Source: Humulus lupulus
Lineage: Eukaryota > Streptophyta > Magnoliopsida > Rosales > Cannabaceae
Reading direction: 5' to 3'
Assembly: GCF_963169125.1 (NCBI RefSeq)
Contig: NC_084796.1
Location: forward strand, 212,415,948 to 212,479,947
Length of the DNA: 64,000 bases
The notes beneath the pieces were generated by a model. That model searched no databases and was not told where the DNA came from. It saw only the letters and a program-made list of their open reading frames with translations. The translations under genes were made by a program, and so were the position numbers. Below, one piece after another: positions 10,697-21,258 of this stretch; the stretch's first letter is position 1; the number at the start of each line of letters is the position of its first letter.

Positions 10697-12456
10697 TTCA
10701 AAAACTTATTCTCTTTTGTTTCAATGGAAGGAGAAACAATAGAAATATTGCGAAAAATGGTAAGATAAGGTAATGTTTTTTTTTCTTAGAAGATCTAATG
10801 ACTTTCTTATAGTGACAGAAATGAGTAGAAGAAAATTTTATAAATGAGGTTGATTGTTTTCTAATCTTCTTTGCTTTTGCAAATATAGTGGTTAGATTAG
10901 AAGATATTTCAACATCTTAGGTTTTAACCATATGTATATATGTGAGTTATTAGATTAATGTAGTGTGTTATATGATTAATAAAGTAATAGGAATGTGATT
11001 ATACAATTATGTTGTGATAAGTTACCATTTATTTTGTAAATGAAAAGAATAATTTGAGAAATTAAATTTTCTTATTTAAGTGTTGAGCATCTCAACTTAA
11101 GAGATAAGAAAAGATGAACCAAAGAGGGTTACATCTTTTATTGGAAGTGTCTTCTATTGCAAGAAAAATGGATCAATGTGGATTAAAAAATTATGGGATG
11201 ACATATTTACCCATAAGGCTTGGGGTCTAGATTGTGGGCAAATAAAAAATATTTGAGAATGATTTAGTGACAAAAATTCTTAAATATTCAATGTCTTAAT
11301 GAAGAAACATTGCAAAATTGGAGAAACAATTTTGAATCTTTACACCAATAGTGAATAGATTAAAGAGAATTTTATTCATTTTGGAATAAAGATGGTGATA
11401 TGTTAAAATTAAACTCAATGAGGATATAATTTTAAAGTAAACCATGAGTAATCAAAGCATTCAAATAAATCAATGAGGTTTCTTTTTCTTTGATTTAACT
11501 GTTTAAAATTGATATCTTCAAATTGATTTTGAAGAGAAAATCAATGAATGTCAAAATTGTGTTTTTAAAATAATCTCAAAGAGACTCTTAGAAAACGGAC
11601 AAAAGTTGTTTAATTATTTTGAGATTATTTAGACAACTAAATGAGAAAATTAGTGATTATTTGGTTGATAAATTTTCACATGGTATTTGTATTCACATAT
11701 TCTAATTTTTGTAAAATATATGAAAGAAAGAAACTAAGTGAATGTTACTTTCAAAGAAGTGTGTCTTGCTTTATCAAGTAAATAAATAAAAATAAACAAA
11801 CATTGAAGTTTTGTTTATCTTGATCAATTACAAATTTATCATGTGGTTTAAAAGAATCTTGATAAACTTTAGGAATTGTAAGTCTAGATTTATCTTGAAA
11901 GATAAAAGAATAAATAGAAATAAAGAGGTTTCTATTTAAAGTGATATTTTCATTATATGTGAGAAATGTGGGGGTGATGCTCCAAAGTTAAATCAATTTA
12001 TTTTGTTGATAATAATTGATTGATTTGATCATCTTATCAAATAGGTGATTGGAATTCCACATTTTAAATTACTTTGGCTATATGGGTATATAATGAATAA
12101 ATCTAGACATGCTTGATGTCTAAAGTTATTATTTGTAAAATATTTGATTCAAGAAGTAATCAATTTAAAACAAAAGGAAAGTTTTATAAACAAAGATGTT
12201 TCTAGAATTAATATTCAAGGAAAAGTTTTCTTGGATATTGAAGTAAAAATAATGGGGGTGTTGACTATGGTCAAACTCACTATTTTAATGGTTTTTACTA
12301 TTTTAATCAAACTAAAGCTAGCAACTAGTTTTGAATAAATGAATGATTAAGTATGCATACATGAGAAAAGAAATGATTCAAATGGAATCATTTCTACATC
12401 TCAAGGGATGAGACTTAGACTCCCTACATAGATTCACAGTTGATGGTAACCTATCT

Positions 12457-12482
12457 TAATACTAGTAACCAAACTAGTATTA
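12457..12482 (+). other. Post-pol hairpin 1 (outer copia copy)
   Basis: Stem TAATACTAGT (12457-12466) pairs exactly with ACTAGTATTA (12473-12482) around loop AACCAA. The counterpart in the inner copia at 19554-19579 has a C-G pair where this one has T-A, so both arms changed together. Confidence 0.75.
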
Positions 12483-12698
12483 CGTTCAATAGGTAATAAC
12501 AAGTCAATCAAGTAAATAGTAGTATTACTCAAAATTTTGTCCCATATGAGATATGAGTACTAGAGTGTTACCAAAATAAGAGTAAAAACAAAAATGACTT
12601 TTTAAATTGAACTAAGTCTTGAAAAGACAAGTATTTTAGGGTAACAAAATACTGTAAGCGTTCTACCTATATAGACATAGGGGTGGTGCTACCCCTCA

Positions 12699-12720
12699 TG
12701 AGAATTAGGAGACATTCTCA
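12699..12720 (+). other. Post-pol hairpin 2 (outer copia copy)
   Basis: TGAGAAT (12699-12705) pairs with ATTCTCA (12714-12720) around loop TAGGAGAC. The same stem is present in the inner element at 19791-19811 with a slightly different loop. It sits in a region after pol that is well conserved between the two elements. Confidence 0.6.
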
Positions 12721-13279
12721 AGAAAATTCTATGACTGGAATGTGCACATAGCCATTAACGGTGCAAAAACAAGACATTGAGGTCTTAAGTGAACTAGCAA
12801 GGGTGTGTGTTATCAAGCAATAGTGGTTCAATGCTTCATCAACCAAAATTTCAACAAAAGTTGTGATAATTTGTAGAGACCTGGAATGTTTACTTAGTTA
12901 GCTAGTTAGTAGTAGTTGTAGTATTTTAGATTTCATGGATTTTGGTTCAAACCGGGACTTACTTGGAAACTCATAACAACAATTATGAATTTTATAAGTT
13001 AACCTATAGTTTAAGAATATTAATTATAACATAAGGTTTGATTAATATTGCTGGTTCTAAATATATTATTTATTATAACCTAAGGTTTAGATAGAGCCAA
13101 TAAGAACATGACACTTGTCATAAGCATGATTATTAAGGAATTAAGTATTTTGATGATAAAATAAAGAAATAAAAGCCTTAACACCTACCAGAAACTGTTA
13201 GGGTCGTATTATGACTCAGTCAAAGCAGTTATCCCATTCAAATTATGCTGAAAAAGTACAATTACGTGTTTAAAATATT

Positions 13280-13402
13280 CATGTATGCCGATATATCGCA
13301 GCATGGAGTCGATATATCGCATGACGAAGGATACAGAAAACACGTTGACGTTGCACGAATGTACGAATAGAGGCTCAGGACTAGGGCAAAGCCGATATAT
13401 CA
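13280..13402. repeat. GATATATCGC motif cluster inside the solo LTR
   Basis: CCGATATATCGC, TCGATATATCGC and CCGATATATCAC occur within about 120 bp. The core GATATATC is its own reverse complement. Its role is unknown; it could be a protein-binding site or a chance repeat. Confidence 0.5.
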
Positions 13403-14125
13403 CCCTTGGTGGGTTAATTTTTTATTTCTTTGGTTTTTTAATTTAAAAATAAACCTTAACTACTTAGACCTACCTCTGAACGTTTTGACCGAGTCTTAAG
13501 CCTGTGATTGGCGAATATTCAAATAATTTCAATTATATTCATTATTTTTATTCACATCAAAATGGGGTTAGTTTCACTCCTTACCTCTATAAATAGGACC
13601 TAGTACCTAGCCATTCCTCTCACTCTTCAAGCTGTGATCAGAGACTCCAAGGTGCTAGTGCTACCATAGAGTGACAAACACTTAGGTTGGGAAAAAGCTT
13701 TGCCATTATTAAGCTTTATAAAACACTTGGGAAGTGAGGTTTAGTGTATTTCGGTATTGAAGTTAGACCAATCCATAAGGTCAACTAAGGTATTCTTATT
13801 CTCTAAGCCCAGTTCTTTAAAACTACTTTAGATTTCCTTAGTTCCTTTTATTCAGATCCTCACTTTTGATTAGGTTCTTGAAACTTAAAGATCTTTCTTG
13901 GTAAGTTTCTTCTTGAAGGTTTAGTTTCCACATTTATTCTTTACTCTTTAGAAATACTCATCATTCTTGTTGTTGGTCTTAGGAGTGCTCCAAGTCCCGC
14001 ATTTGTTCTCAAATATCCTGGTTTTGGTAAGGAAAATAAGATAGTTATTATATGATTATATGTTATAATTATGCTATAATATGTTATGCTATGATATGTT
14101 ATTATGTGTTATGATATATATGTTT

Positions 14126-14254
14126 TTGAGGCTTATAGTTGCTTAAATAGCAAACCCCAACACTTTTATGTTTCTTGGGGCTTATAGTTGCTTAGCTAGC
14201 AAACCTCAATGTATTTTGAGGCTTATAGTTACTTAGCTAGTAAAGCCCAATGTT
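14126..14254 (+). repeat. Three-fold direct repeat in the solo LTR
   Basis: Three units of TTGAGGCTTATAGTTGCTTA plus a TAGCAAACCCCAA segment start near 14126, 14175 and 14216. Spacings differ (about 49 and 41 bp). They lie in the downstream (R/U5) part of the LTR, upstream of the inner copia insertion. Confidence 0.8.
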
Positions 14255-14479
14255 TATCATGTACATGGGTTAGAATTGTGATATATGTTTTATAGTATAT
14301 GTTTTTCATATAGTCTTATGTTTATGTTTTATGTTATATGTGTTAGTAGATTTTCCTTGCTGGATATTAGGCTCACCCCTTTTTCTTTAGTGTGATGCAG
14401 GAAACTAGATACGGAGGCGGGAGGATTCTTGGTGGCTTGACTTGTGTATTGAGGATGAATGAAATGAATGGGCTACGAG

Positions 14480-15619
14480 TGTTATATTATTTTATAATAT
14501 AATGTAATATTATATTATAAAATATAATATAATGTTTTAGATTAAATAAATGTGACAAAGTGTGTCACATATTGTAACATATAATAGAGAGTTACAATAT
14601 TTAGATATATGAGATATATCCAAATAATGTAACATATTTGGTCTTACAAATTTGTAACTTCCAAATATTACCCTTTATTGTGTAAAATTGTTGTTACACA
14701 ATATTGAGATGAATTTCATAAAGCCATATGTGATATGGCTGTTAAAGATATGATTTAAACCTCAATAATGTGTTTTGGGAGTTACAAAATCATTTGGGAG
14801 GGTTTGGAACCGTTTGGAAAAATAGCACATTTTTTAGTGCTAAAAATGGTCGGTGGCCGCGGCCTGTGGGACAGAGGTTAGTGGCTGCGGCCACAGGCCA
14901 AAAACTGAGCATTTTTTTAGTTTTTTCAATCTTTGTTGAACGGCTCAAAAAACTCAAATAACTCCCAAATCTCATTTTTAATTCCATATTAATCCAATTA
15001 AACTTTGGTAACATCCATGGGGTTGGTGGAATTTGAAATTCAAAGGGTGTCTCTAAACTCTATAAATAGGAGCCTATAGATCACTTGTAAGACACAATAT
15101 TTTCTATCCATTAGGGCACTTGGCTAGAAACACCTTGAGGCTTGATAATTCTAGAAAGCTTTTCCAATATCTGAGAGAGATCCCTTAGTGCTTGATTTAG
15201 GGGGAAATAAGCTTTTGGACAAAGGTTTCAAACCTTGTTCAAGTTGGTGATCCCCAACATTCTTCACTTTGGTAGTGTGAGTGAGAGTTGTTTATCTTTT
15301 GTTTCTTGTTCCTTTCTTCCATTCTATTGCTTTTCATATTTATATTGTTCTTCTCTATTTACTTGTATTTTTGTTCAAGAGTTGTAATCTTTTCTTTCCT
15401 TTTGTTTCAAACACTTTACTTTATTTGTAACCTTTTGCTTAGAGTTGTATTTTTCTATTCTCTTCTTCTTCATCATCTTCTTCATTTTCTTTGTTTATTT
15501 GTAATTTTCAGTTATAGAGTTGTAACTCTTTTTAATCAATCATTATTTATTTGTAATATATTGCATAGAGTTGTAATTTATTGTAATTTCCATCGAGGCA
15601 AATTTATATTTTCCTAACA
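14480..15619 (+). repeat. 5' LTR of inner copia
   Basis: TGTTATATTATTTTATAATA start and TTCCTAACA end. TATA box TATAAATAGG at 15061-15070. A GC-rich palindromic GGCCGCGGCC block lies at about 14856. The downstream third is rich in T and repeats a GAGTTGTAAT motif. Long frames such as 15288-15617 only reflect the T-richness. Confidence 0.93.
15061..15070 (+). promoter_or_regulatory. TATA box of inner copia 5' LTR
   Basis: TATAAATAGG is conserved at the same LTR position in the 3' LTR (20700-20709) and in the outer copia (10464-10473). It should drive the genomic transcript. Confidence 0.7.
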
Positions 15620-15646
15620 TTCAAAAGCTTATCTCTTTTTGTTTCA
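15620..15646 (+). other. Leader between LTR and gag; no TGG-type primer site
   Basis: Only 27 bases separate the LTR end from the gag ATG. They begin TTCAAAAGCTTATC and do not contain TGGTATCAGAGC or any other TGG start. The outer copia has nearly the same 27 bases (10697-10723). The conservation suggests this is the functional primer site, possibly for an internal tRNA region, but the tRNA is not identified. Confidence 0.55.
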
Positions 15647-16430
15647 ATGGAAGGGGAGACCATCAAGATCGTGAACCAAGACCTAGTGAGGTTGGATAGG
15701 TTTGATGGATCCAATTTTACTAGGTGGCAAGACAAGGTGAGGTTTCTTTTAACCACTCTCACAATCGCCTACATCCTTGAGTCATCATTGGCACCTCTAG
15801 CCGAGCCATCCGACAAAGACACTCCCGAGGAGGTGGAGAAAAGAAGGAAGAGGGAGGAGGACAATCTCCTTTGTAGGGGTCATATCCTCAACACCCTATC
15901 CGATAGGCTCTATGACCTCTACACCGAGACCAAATCGGCCAAGGAGATATGGGATGCACTTGAGAATAATTTTAAGGCGGAAGAGGAAGGTACCAAATTT
16001 TTTTTGATATTTCAATACTTCGATTTCAAATTTTTTGGTGATAAAACTATTCTTCCTCAAATTCATGAATTGCAAATTATTGTTAACAAATTGAAAGTGT
16101 TAAAAATTGAGCTTCCCGAGGCCTTTCAAGTTGGTGCTATAGTGGCTAAATTACCACCAACTTGGAAGAGCTATAGGAAAAGAATCCTTCATAAAATTGA
16201 GGATTATTCTTTGGAGGAGATCCAAAAACATATTTGAATTGAAGAGGAGTCCATATGTAGAGATAAACTTGTGGAGGGGTCTAATGGAGAGACTTCCAAA
16301 GCAAATGCGGTGTCACAACCAAAACATCCCAAAAACAAAGGGAAAAAGGGTAATGAGAACCTTTGGAGAGAAAGGTCCTTGCTTCATGTGTGGGAAAAAA
16401 GGTCACTATGCTAGAGAGTGTAGGCATAGA
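15647..16430 (+). pseudogene. gag: Copia gag remnant
   Basis: Begins MEGETIKIVNQDLVRLDRF, then FDGSNFTRWQDKVRFLLTTL, typical of the plant copia Gag N-terminus (DUF4219/UBN2 type). An in-frame TGA at 16235-16237, probably from CGA, cuts the frame; a frameshift near 16350 follows. The zinc knuckle CFMCGKKGHYARECR (CX2CX4HX4C) is at 16380-16421 in the shifted frame. The start is the first ATG after the LTR and is shared with the outer copy. Confidence 0.88.
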
Positions 16431-16877
16431 AAAGACCAACAAGGACCTAAGGTGAACGCAACTCAAGAGGAAAACATAGTTGCTACCCTTAGTGAGGTGA
16501 ATGCGGTCCAAGGCAAGATGAAAGGATGGTGGTATGATACATGTGCCACCGTCCATGTCACCTATGACAAATCATTGTTCAAGACCTTTGAAGAGTCAAA
16601 GGGAAACCATAAGATACAAATGGGCAATGAGGGCAAATCCAAAGTACTTGGCAAAGGTACTATTGAAGTCTACTTCACCTCTGGTAAGAAAGTTACATTA
16701 GTGAATGTACTTTATGTTCCCGAAATGAGTAGAAACTTGGTAAGTGGTGATTTGCTTGGCAAGCCCGGCATTAAGGCCGTTTTTGAGTCCAGTAAACTTA
16801 TACTTACCAAATCAAATGTATTTTTGGGAAAAGGGTACTCTTGTGAGGGTATGATTAAATTGTGCACCATGATGTAA
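16431..16877 (+). pseudogene. Copia protease region
   Basis: Follows the zinc knuckle in the same frame. WWYDTCATVHVTYDKSLF (Asp at 16536-16538) occupies the retropepsin active-site position, and VLYVPEMSRNLVSGDLL closes the domain as in other copia proteases. The catalytic triplet reads Asp-Thr-Cys rather than Asp-Ser/Thr-Gly; a single G to T change would explain it. The frame ends at 16877 and integrase continues in another frame. Confidence 0.82.
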
Positions 16878-17992
16878 CTTTCAATGTTATCAATAAAAGT
16901 GTTAATTCTGCCTATATTGTTGAGTATGATTCTTTATTTTTGTGGCATCTTAGACTATCGCATATAGGTTTTTCTCCCATGAAAAGAGTAGTAAAATGTG
17001 GTATGATTGCATGCAACATCAAAAACTATGGTAAATGTGAAACATGTGTTAAGGCGAAAATGATTAAGAAACTATTTCCTAGTGTAGAAAGATCATCTAA
17101 TTTACTAGATTTAATCCATAGTGATGTTTGTGAATTAAATAGTGTTTTAACTAGAGGTGGTAAAATGTATTTTCTTACTTTTATAGATGATTTTAGTAGA
17201 TATACCTATGTGTTCCTTTTAAAGCATAAAGATGAAACTTTTGATGCTTTTAAATTGTATAAATTAGAAGTTGAAAATCAACTAAATAAAAAGATTAAGG
17301 TGCTAAGAAGTGATAGAGGAGGAGAGTACTTCTCTAATGAATTCAGTACATTTTGTGAAGAAAATGGTATAATTCATGAGTGCACCGCACCTTATACACC
17401 ACAACACAATGGTGTTGCCGAAAGGAAAAATAGGACTTATCTAGAGATGATAAATTCTATGTTGGTGTTTTATAAGTTGAACTTCAACTTATGGGGTGAA
17501 GCGCTTTTAACCGCTTGTCACATTCTTAACCGAATACCGATGAAGAAAAATGAGATATCTCCATATGAGTTATGGAAAGGAAGAAAACCCAACATAGGGT
17601 ACTTCAAAGTGTGGGGGTGTCTTGCATATTGCAACAAAAACGAACCTAATAGAATAAAGTTAGGTTCAAGAGCCATAAAGTGTGCTTTTTTTAGTTATGC
17701 CAACAATAGTAAAGCTTATAGGCTATTAGACTTAGAGTCTAATATTGAGATTGAATCTAGAGAAGTTGAATTTTTTGAGAATATGTTATGTGACAACAAT
17801 TCTCAAGCTTCAACATCTCCAAAGGAGAATTTGTTATATGAAAACAATTCTCAAGCTTCTACATCCAAAGTTGATTCTCAAGAGGAGAATCCTCAAAAGG
17901 ATGTAAAGCAACCCTTTGAACCTAGAAGAAGTCAAAGACTTAAAAATTATAAAAGTCCAGTAGTGGATGAGATAGATTCTGAACAAATTTAA
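16862..17992 (+). CDS. Copia integrase (polyprotein fragment)
   Basis: An uninterrupted 376-codon frame. It holds the GAG-pre-integrase HHCC zinc-binding part (LWHLRLSHIGF ... CETCVKAKM) and then the DDE core: HSDVCE, LRSDRGGEYF and HNGVAERKNR, followed by WGEALLTACHILNRIP. The C-terminal part ends in Ser-rich linker repeats (NNSQAST twice). It would join cDNA to the host genome. The first codons overlap the protease frame, so a frameshift separates it from gag-protease. The domain itself looks complete. Confidence 0.9.
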   Translation: MHHDVTFNVINKSVNSAYIVEYDSLFLWHLRLSHIGFSPMKRVVKCGMIACNIKNYGKCETCVKAKMIKKLFPSVERSSNLLDLIHSDVCELNSVLTRGGKMYFLTFIDDFSRYTYVFLLKHKDETFDAFKLYKLEVENQLNKKIKVLRSDRGGEYFSNEFSTFCEENGIIHECTAPYTPQHNGVAERKNRTYLEMINSMLVFYKLNFNLWGEALLTACHILNRIPMKKNEISPYELWKGRKPNIGYFKVWGCLAYCNKNEPNRIKLGSRAIKCAFFSYANNSKAYRLLDLESNIEIESREVEFFENMLCDNNSQASTSPKENLLYENNSQASTSKVDSQEENPQKDVKQPFEPRRSQRLKNYKSPVVDEIDSEQI

Positions 17993-17998
17993 TTCTAC

Positions 17999-19540
17999 AT
18001 GGTAGAAGGAAATAGAGAGGAAGTCATTAGGAAAATTCCTATTGTACTTCTCGTTGAGGATGATCCTAAGACTTATAGAGAAGCTATGCAATCGAGAGAC
18101 AGTACATTTTGGAAAGAATCCATCAATGATGAGATGGATTCCATTCTTTCCATTAACACTTGGGAATTGGTAGACCTCTCACTAGGATCTAAGCCAATTG
18201 GGTGTAAGTGGGTATTTAGGAGAAAATACCACACTGACGGCACTATCCAAACCTTTAAAGCTAGATTAGTAGCTAAAGGGTTTAGGCAAAAAGAGGGTAT
18301 CGATTATTTCGATACCTATGCGTCTGTTGCAAGAAAAACTTCTATAAGAATTTTGTTCGCTTTAGCTTCTATACACAACTTGTATGTTCATCAAATGGAT
18401 GTCAAAACGACATTCCTTAATGGTGACCTCAATGAAGAGGTCTATATGGAACAACCCGAAGGGTTTGTCCTACTAAAATATGAACATAAAGTTTGTAGAC
18501 TTGTAAAATCCTTATATGGATTGAAACAAGCTCCTAAGCAATGACATGAGAAATTTGATCAAGCCATCATGTCTAATGGGTTTAGACATAACAATGGAGT
18601 CAAGTGTTTGTATTCCAAAACTTGTAAGGGATATGTGATCATTGTTTGCTTATATGTGGATGACATGCTTATTCTAAATAATAACATGAAAGGGATAGAA
18701 GAAACGAAGAGGTTTCTATCATCAACCTTCAAGATGATAGATCTTGGAGAAGTTGATACCATACTCGGTATCAAACTAAAGAAAGTATTGAATGAATTTA
18801 ACCATCTCAAGGTTAAAGATGCCAATACTCCATTCGATCATAGTGTAAAACTAGAGAAGAATGAAGGAAGAGCGGTGGCTCAATTGGAGTACGCTAGTGC
18901 TATAGGGAGTCTAATGTACGCTGCGGTAAGTAAACTTAGTAGGTTTACAAGTAATCCAAGGGTGGATCACTGGAAGGCAATTGGAAGAGTCCTAGGTTAT
19001 CTCAAGAAAACCAAATGACTAAGCCTTCACTACTCCAAATTTCCTTCGATATTAGAAGGATATACAGATGCAAGTTGGATATCCAATCTTGAGGAAAACT
19101 TGTCCACAACTATTTGGGTATTTACACTTGGTGGAGGTGCAATTTCATGGGGTTCCAAGAAACAAACCTGTATATCTCATTCTACTATGGAAGCAGAGTC
19201 CATAGCTCTATTTGCTACCGGCAAAAAGGCCGAATGGTTAAGGGATCTGTTGATAGAGATTCCCCTAATCAAAGATAATGTATCTACTATATCAATACAT
19301 TGTGATAGCCAAGCGACATTGGCTAGAGCATACATCAGAGTGTATAATGGGAAGTCTAGAAACATTAGTCTAAGACGTGGATATGTAAGAGAATTGATTC
19401 AAAGAGGAGTCATCTCAATATCCTATGTGAGAACAAGTGAAATTCTGGTGGATCCTTTCACTAAGCCACTAACGAGGGATTTAGTGGTTGCATCATCTCG
19501 AGGGATGGGACTTAAACTCCCTAAAGAGATTCACGATTGA
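17999..19540 (+). pseudogene. Copia reverse transcriptase and RNase H
   Basis: The RT (RVT_2) covers KPIGCKWVFRRKYHTDGTI, KARLVAKGFRQKEGIDY, HQMDVKTTFLNGDL and LYGLKQAPKQ. The catalytic LYVDDML is at about 18648-18668. RNase H follows ([38 protein letters not shown]). A TGA at 18542-18544 replaces the Trp expected after APKQ, and another TGA near 19016 interrupts the linker. The LGIKLKKV region near 18790 has lost sequence. These breaks make it inactive. The stop at 19538-19540 lies just upstream of two conserved hairpins. Confidence 0.9.
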
Positions 19541-19553
19541 TGGTAATCTATCT

Positions 19554-19579
19554 TAACACTAGTTATTCAACTAGTGTTA
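19554..19579 (+). other. Post-pol hairpin 1 (inner copia)
   Basis: TAACACTAGTT (19554-19564) pairs fully with AACTAGTGTTA (19569-19579) around loop ATTC. It starts 14 bases after the pol stop. The outer copy shows a compensatory pair change, supporting selection on the structure. Confidence 0.75.
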
Positions 19580-19790
19580 GGTTCAATAGGTAACAACAAG
19601 TCAATCAAGTGAATATTAGTTGTACTCAAAACAAGTCCCATCTGAGATATTGAGTACTTGTGTGTTATCAAGTGGAGGGTTAAAACCGAAAGGATTTTTA
19701 ATAGAATTTAATCTTGAAGACAAGTATTTTTGGTAATGAAATACTGTAAGAATTCTACCTATATGGACCTAGGGGTGGTGCCGCATCTCA

Positions 19791-19811
19791 TGAGAATTGG
19801 GAGTATTCTCA
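19791..19811 (+). other. Post-pol hairpin 2 (inner copia)
   Basis: TGAGAAT pairs with ATTCTCA around a 7-base loop TGGGAGT. The stem is identical in the outer copia copy. It is surrounded by well-conserved sequence. Confidence 0.6.
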
Positions 19812-20137
19812 AGAACGTCCATGAATGGAAAGTGCACATGGCCATTAACGGTGCAAAGCGAGACATAGAGGTCTCAAGTGAACATCGCAAAGGTGTGTGT
19901 GTTATCACCGATTTGTTATTATGAAAAAATGGTTCAATGCCTAGTGCAACCTAATTGTCGACAAATTTTGTGATAATTACACTATAGTAAAGTTCAAGTT
20001 GAAAAACATTTTGCTTTATGCACTAATGCAATGACTCCTATAAGAGAGGGTTCCTATTTAATCAAGTGGGACATATGTTATATTTCAAAATATAATGATT
20101 GATTAAATAAGTGTTACAATAGATAACTATTTAATCT

Positions 20138-20147
20138 AGTGGGGGAA
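20138..20147 (+). other. Polypurine tract of inner copia
   Basis: AGTGGGGGAA directly precedes the 3' LTR start, the normal primer for plus-strand cDNA. The outer copia has AAGGAGGAGAA in the same place before 21706. Confidence 0.9.
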
Positions 20148-21258
20148 TGTTATATTATTTTATAATATAATGTAATATTATATTATAATATAAAGTTTTA
20201 GATTAAATAAATGTGACAAAGTGTGTCACATATTGTAACATATAATAGAGAGTTACAATATTTAGATATATGAGATATATCCAAATAATGTAACATATTT
20301 GGTCTTACAAATTTGTAACTTCCAAATATTACCCTTTATTGTGTAAAATTGTTGTTACACAATATTAAGATGAATTTCATAAAGTCATATGTGATATGGC
20401 TGTTAGAGATATGATTTTAACCCCAATAATGTGTTTTGGGAGTTACAAAATCATTTGGGAGGGTTTGGAACTGTTTGGAAAAACAACACATTTTTTAGTG
20501 CTGAAAATGGTCGGTGGCCGCGGCCTGTGGGACAGGCCAAAAACTGACCATTTTTTTAGTTTTTTCAATCTTTGTTGAACGGCTCAAAAAACTCAAATAA
20601 CTCCCAAATCTCATTTTTAATTCCATATTAATCCAATTAAACATTGGTAACAGCCATGGGATTGGTGGAATTTGAAATTCAAAGGGTGTCTCTAAACTCT
20701 ATAAATAGGAGCCTGTAGCTCACTTGTAAGACACAATATTCTCTATCCATTAGAGCACTTGGCTAGAAACGCCTTGAGGCTTGATAATTCCATAAATCTT
20801 TTCCAATATCTGAGAGAGATCCCTTAGTGCTTGAGTTAGGGAGAAATAAGCTTTTGGACAAAGGTTTCAAACCTTGTTCAAGTTGGTGATCCCCAACACT
20901 CTTCACTTTGGTAGTGTGAGTGAGAGTTGTTTATCTTTTGTTTCTTGTTCCTTTCTTTCATTCTATTGCTTTTCATCTTCATATTTTTCTTCTCTAGTTA
21001 CTTTTATTTTTGTTCAAGAGTTGTAATCTTTTCTTTTCTTTTGTTTCAAACACGTTACTTTATTTGTAACATTTTGCTTAGAGTTGTGTTTTACTATTCT
21101 CTTCTTCTTCATCATCTTCTTCATTTTCTTTGTTTGTTTGTAATTTTCAGTTACAGTGTTGTAACTTTTTTTAATCAATCATTATTTATTTGTAATATAT
21201 TGCATAGAGTTGTAATTTATTGTAATTTCCATTGAGGCAAATTTATATTTTCCTAACA
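20148..21258 (+). repeat. 3' LTR of inner copia
   Basis: A near copy of 14480-15619 with the same ends and TATA box (20700-20709). It lacks a GC-rich segment present in the 5' LTR and has scattered substitutions, indicating an insertion that is not recent. Confidence 0.93.

Larger units (their letters stand above)
10697..12871 (+). other. Internal region of outer copia, no intact gene
   Basis: The first 27 bases and the gag start (ATG at 10724, MEGETIEI) match the inner copia. A short match to the gag sequence around TGGTAAGATAAGG follows, then AT-rich sequence without protease, integrase or RT motifs. From about 12400 it matches the inner element's region after pol (TCTCAAGGGATGAGACTTAG, then GTGGTGCTACC, then GCCATTAACGGTGCAAA). 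So the element kept both ends of its internal region and lost pol. Confidence 0.7.
19541..20137 (+). other. Conserved non-coding region after copia pol
   Basis: About 600 bp lie between the pol stop and the polypurine tract. Much of it aligns with the outer copia (12410-12871), although that copy lost pol. Conserved parts include GGGGTGGTGC, GTGCACATGGCCATTAACGG and two hairpins. The short frame 19730-19924 is not convincing as protein. The conservation suggests a cis-acting RNA or cDNA role. Confidence 0.6.
14480..21258 (+). mobile_element. Inner copia retrotransposon, complete but inactive
   Basis: LTRs 14480-15619 and 20148-21258 begin TGTTATATT and end CCTAACA. Flanking 5-mers are ACGAG (14475-14479) and GCGAG (21259-21263), a TSD with one change. 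The domain order gag, protease, integrase, RT and RNase H is that of Ty1/copia. Stops and frameshifts break the polyprotein. The 5' LTR is about 29 bp longer than the 3' LTR, partly from a GC-rich segment near 14875. It lies inside the solo gypsy LTR and is thus the youngest of three layers. Confidence 0.95.

Noticed and set aside
15288..15617. Phe-rich frame in the copia 5' LTR and its twin at 20927-21235
   Set aside because: Duplicated because the LTR is duplicated; T-rich U5 sequence, with no protein features.
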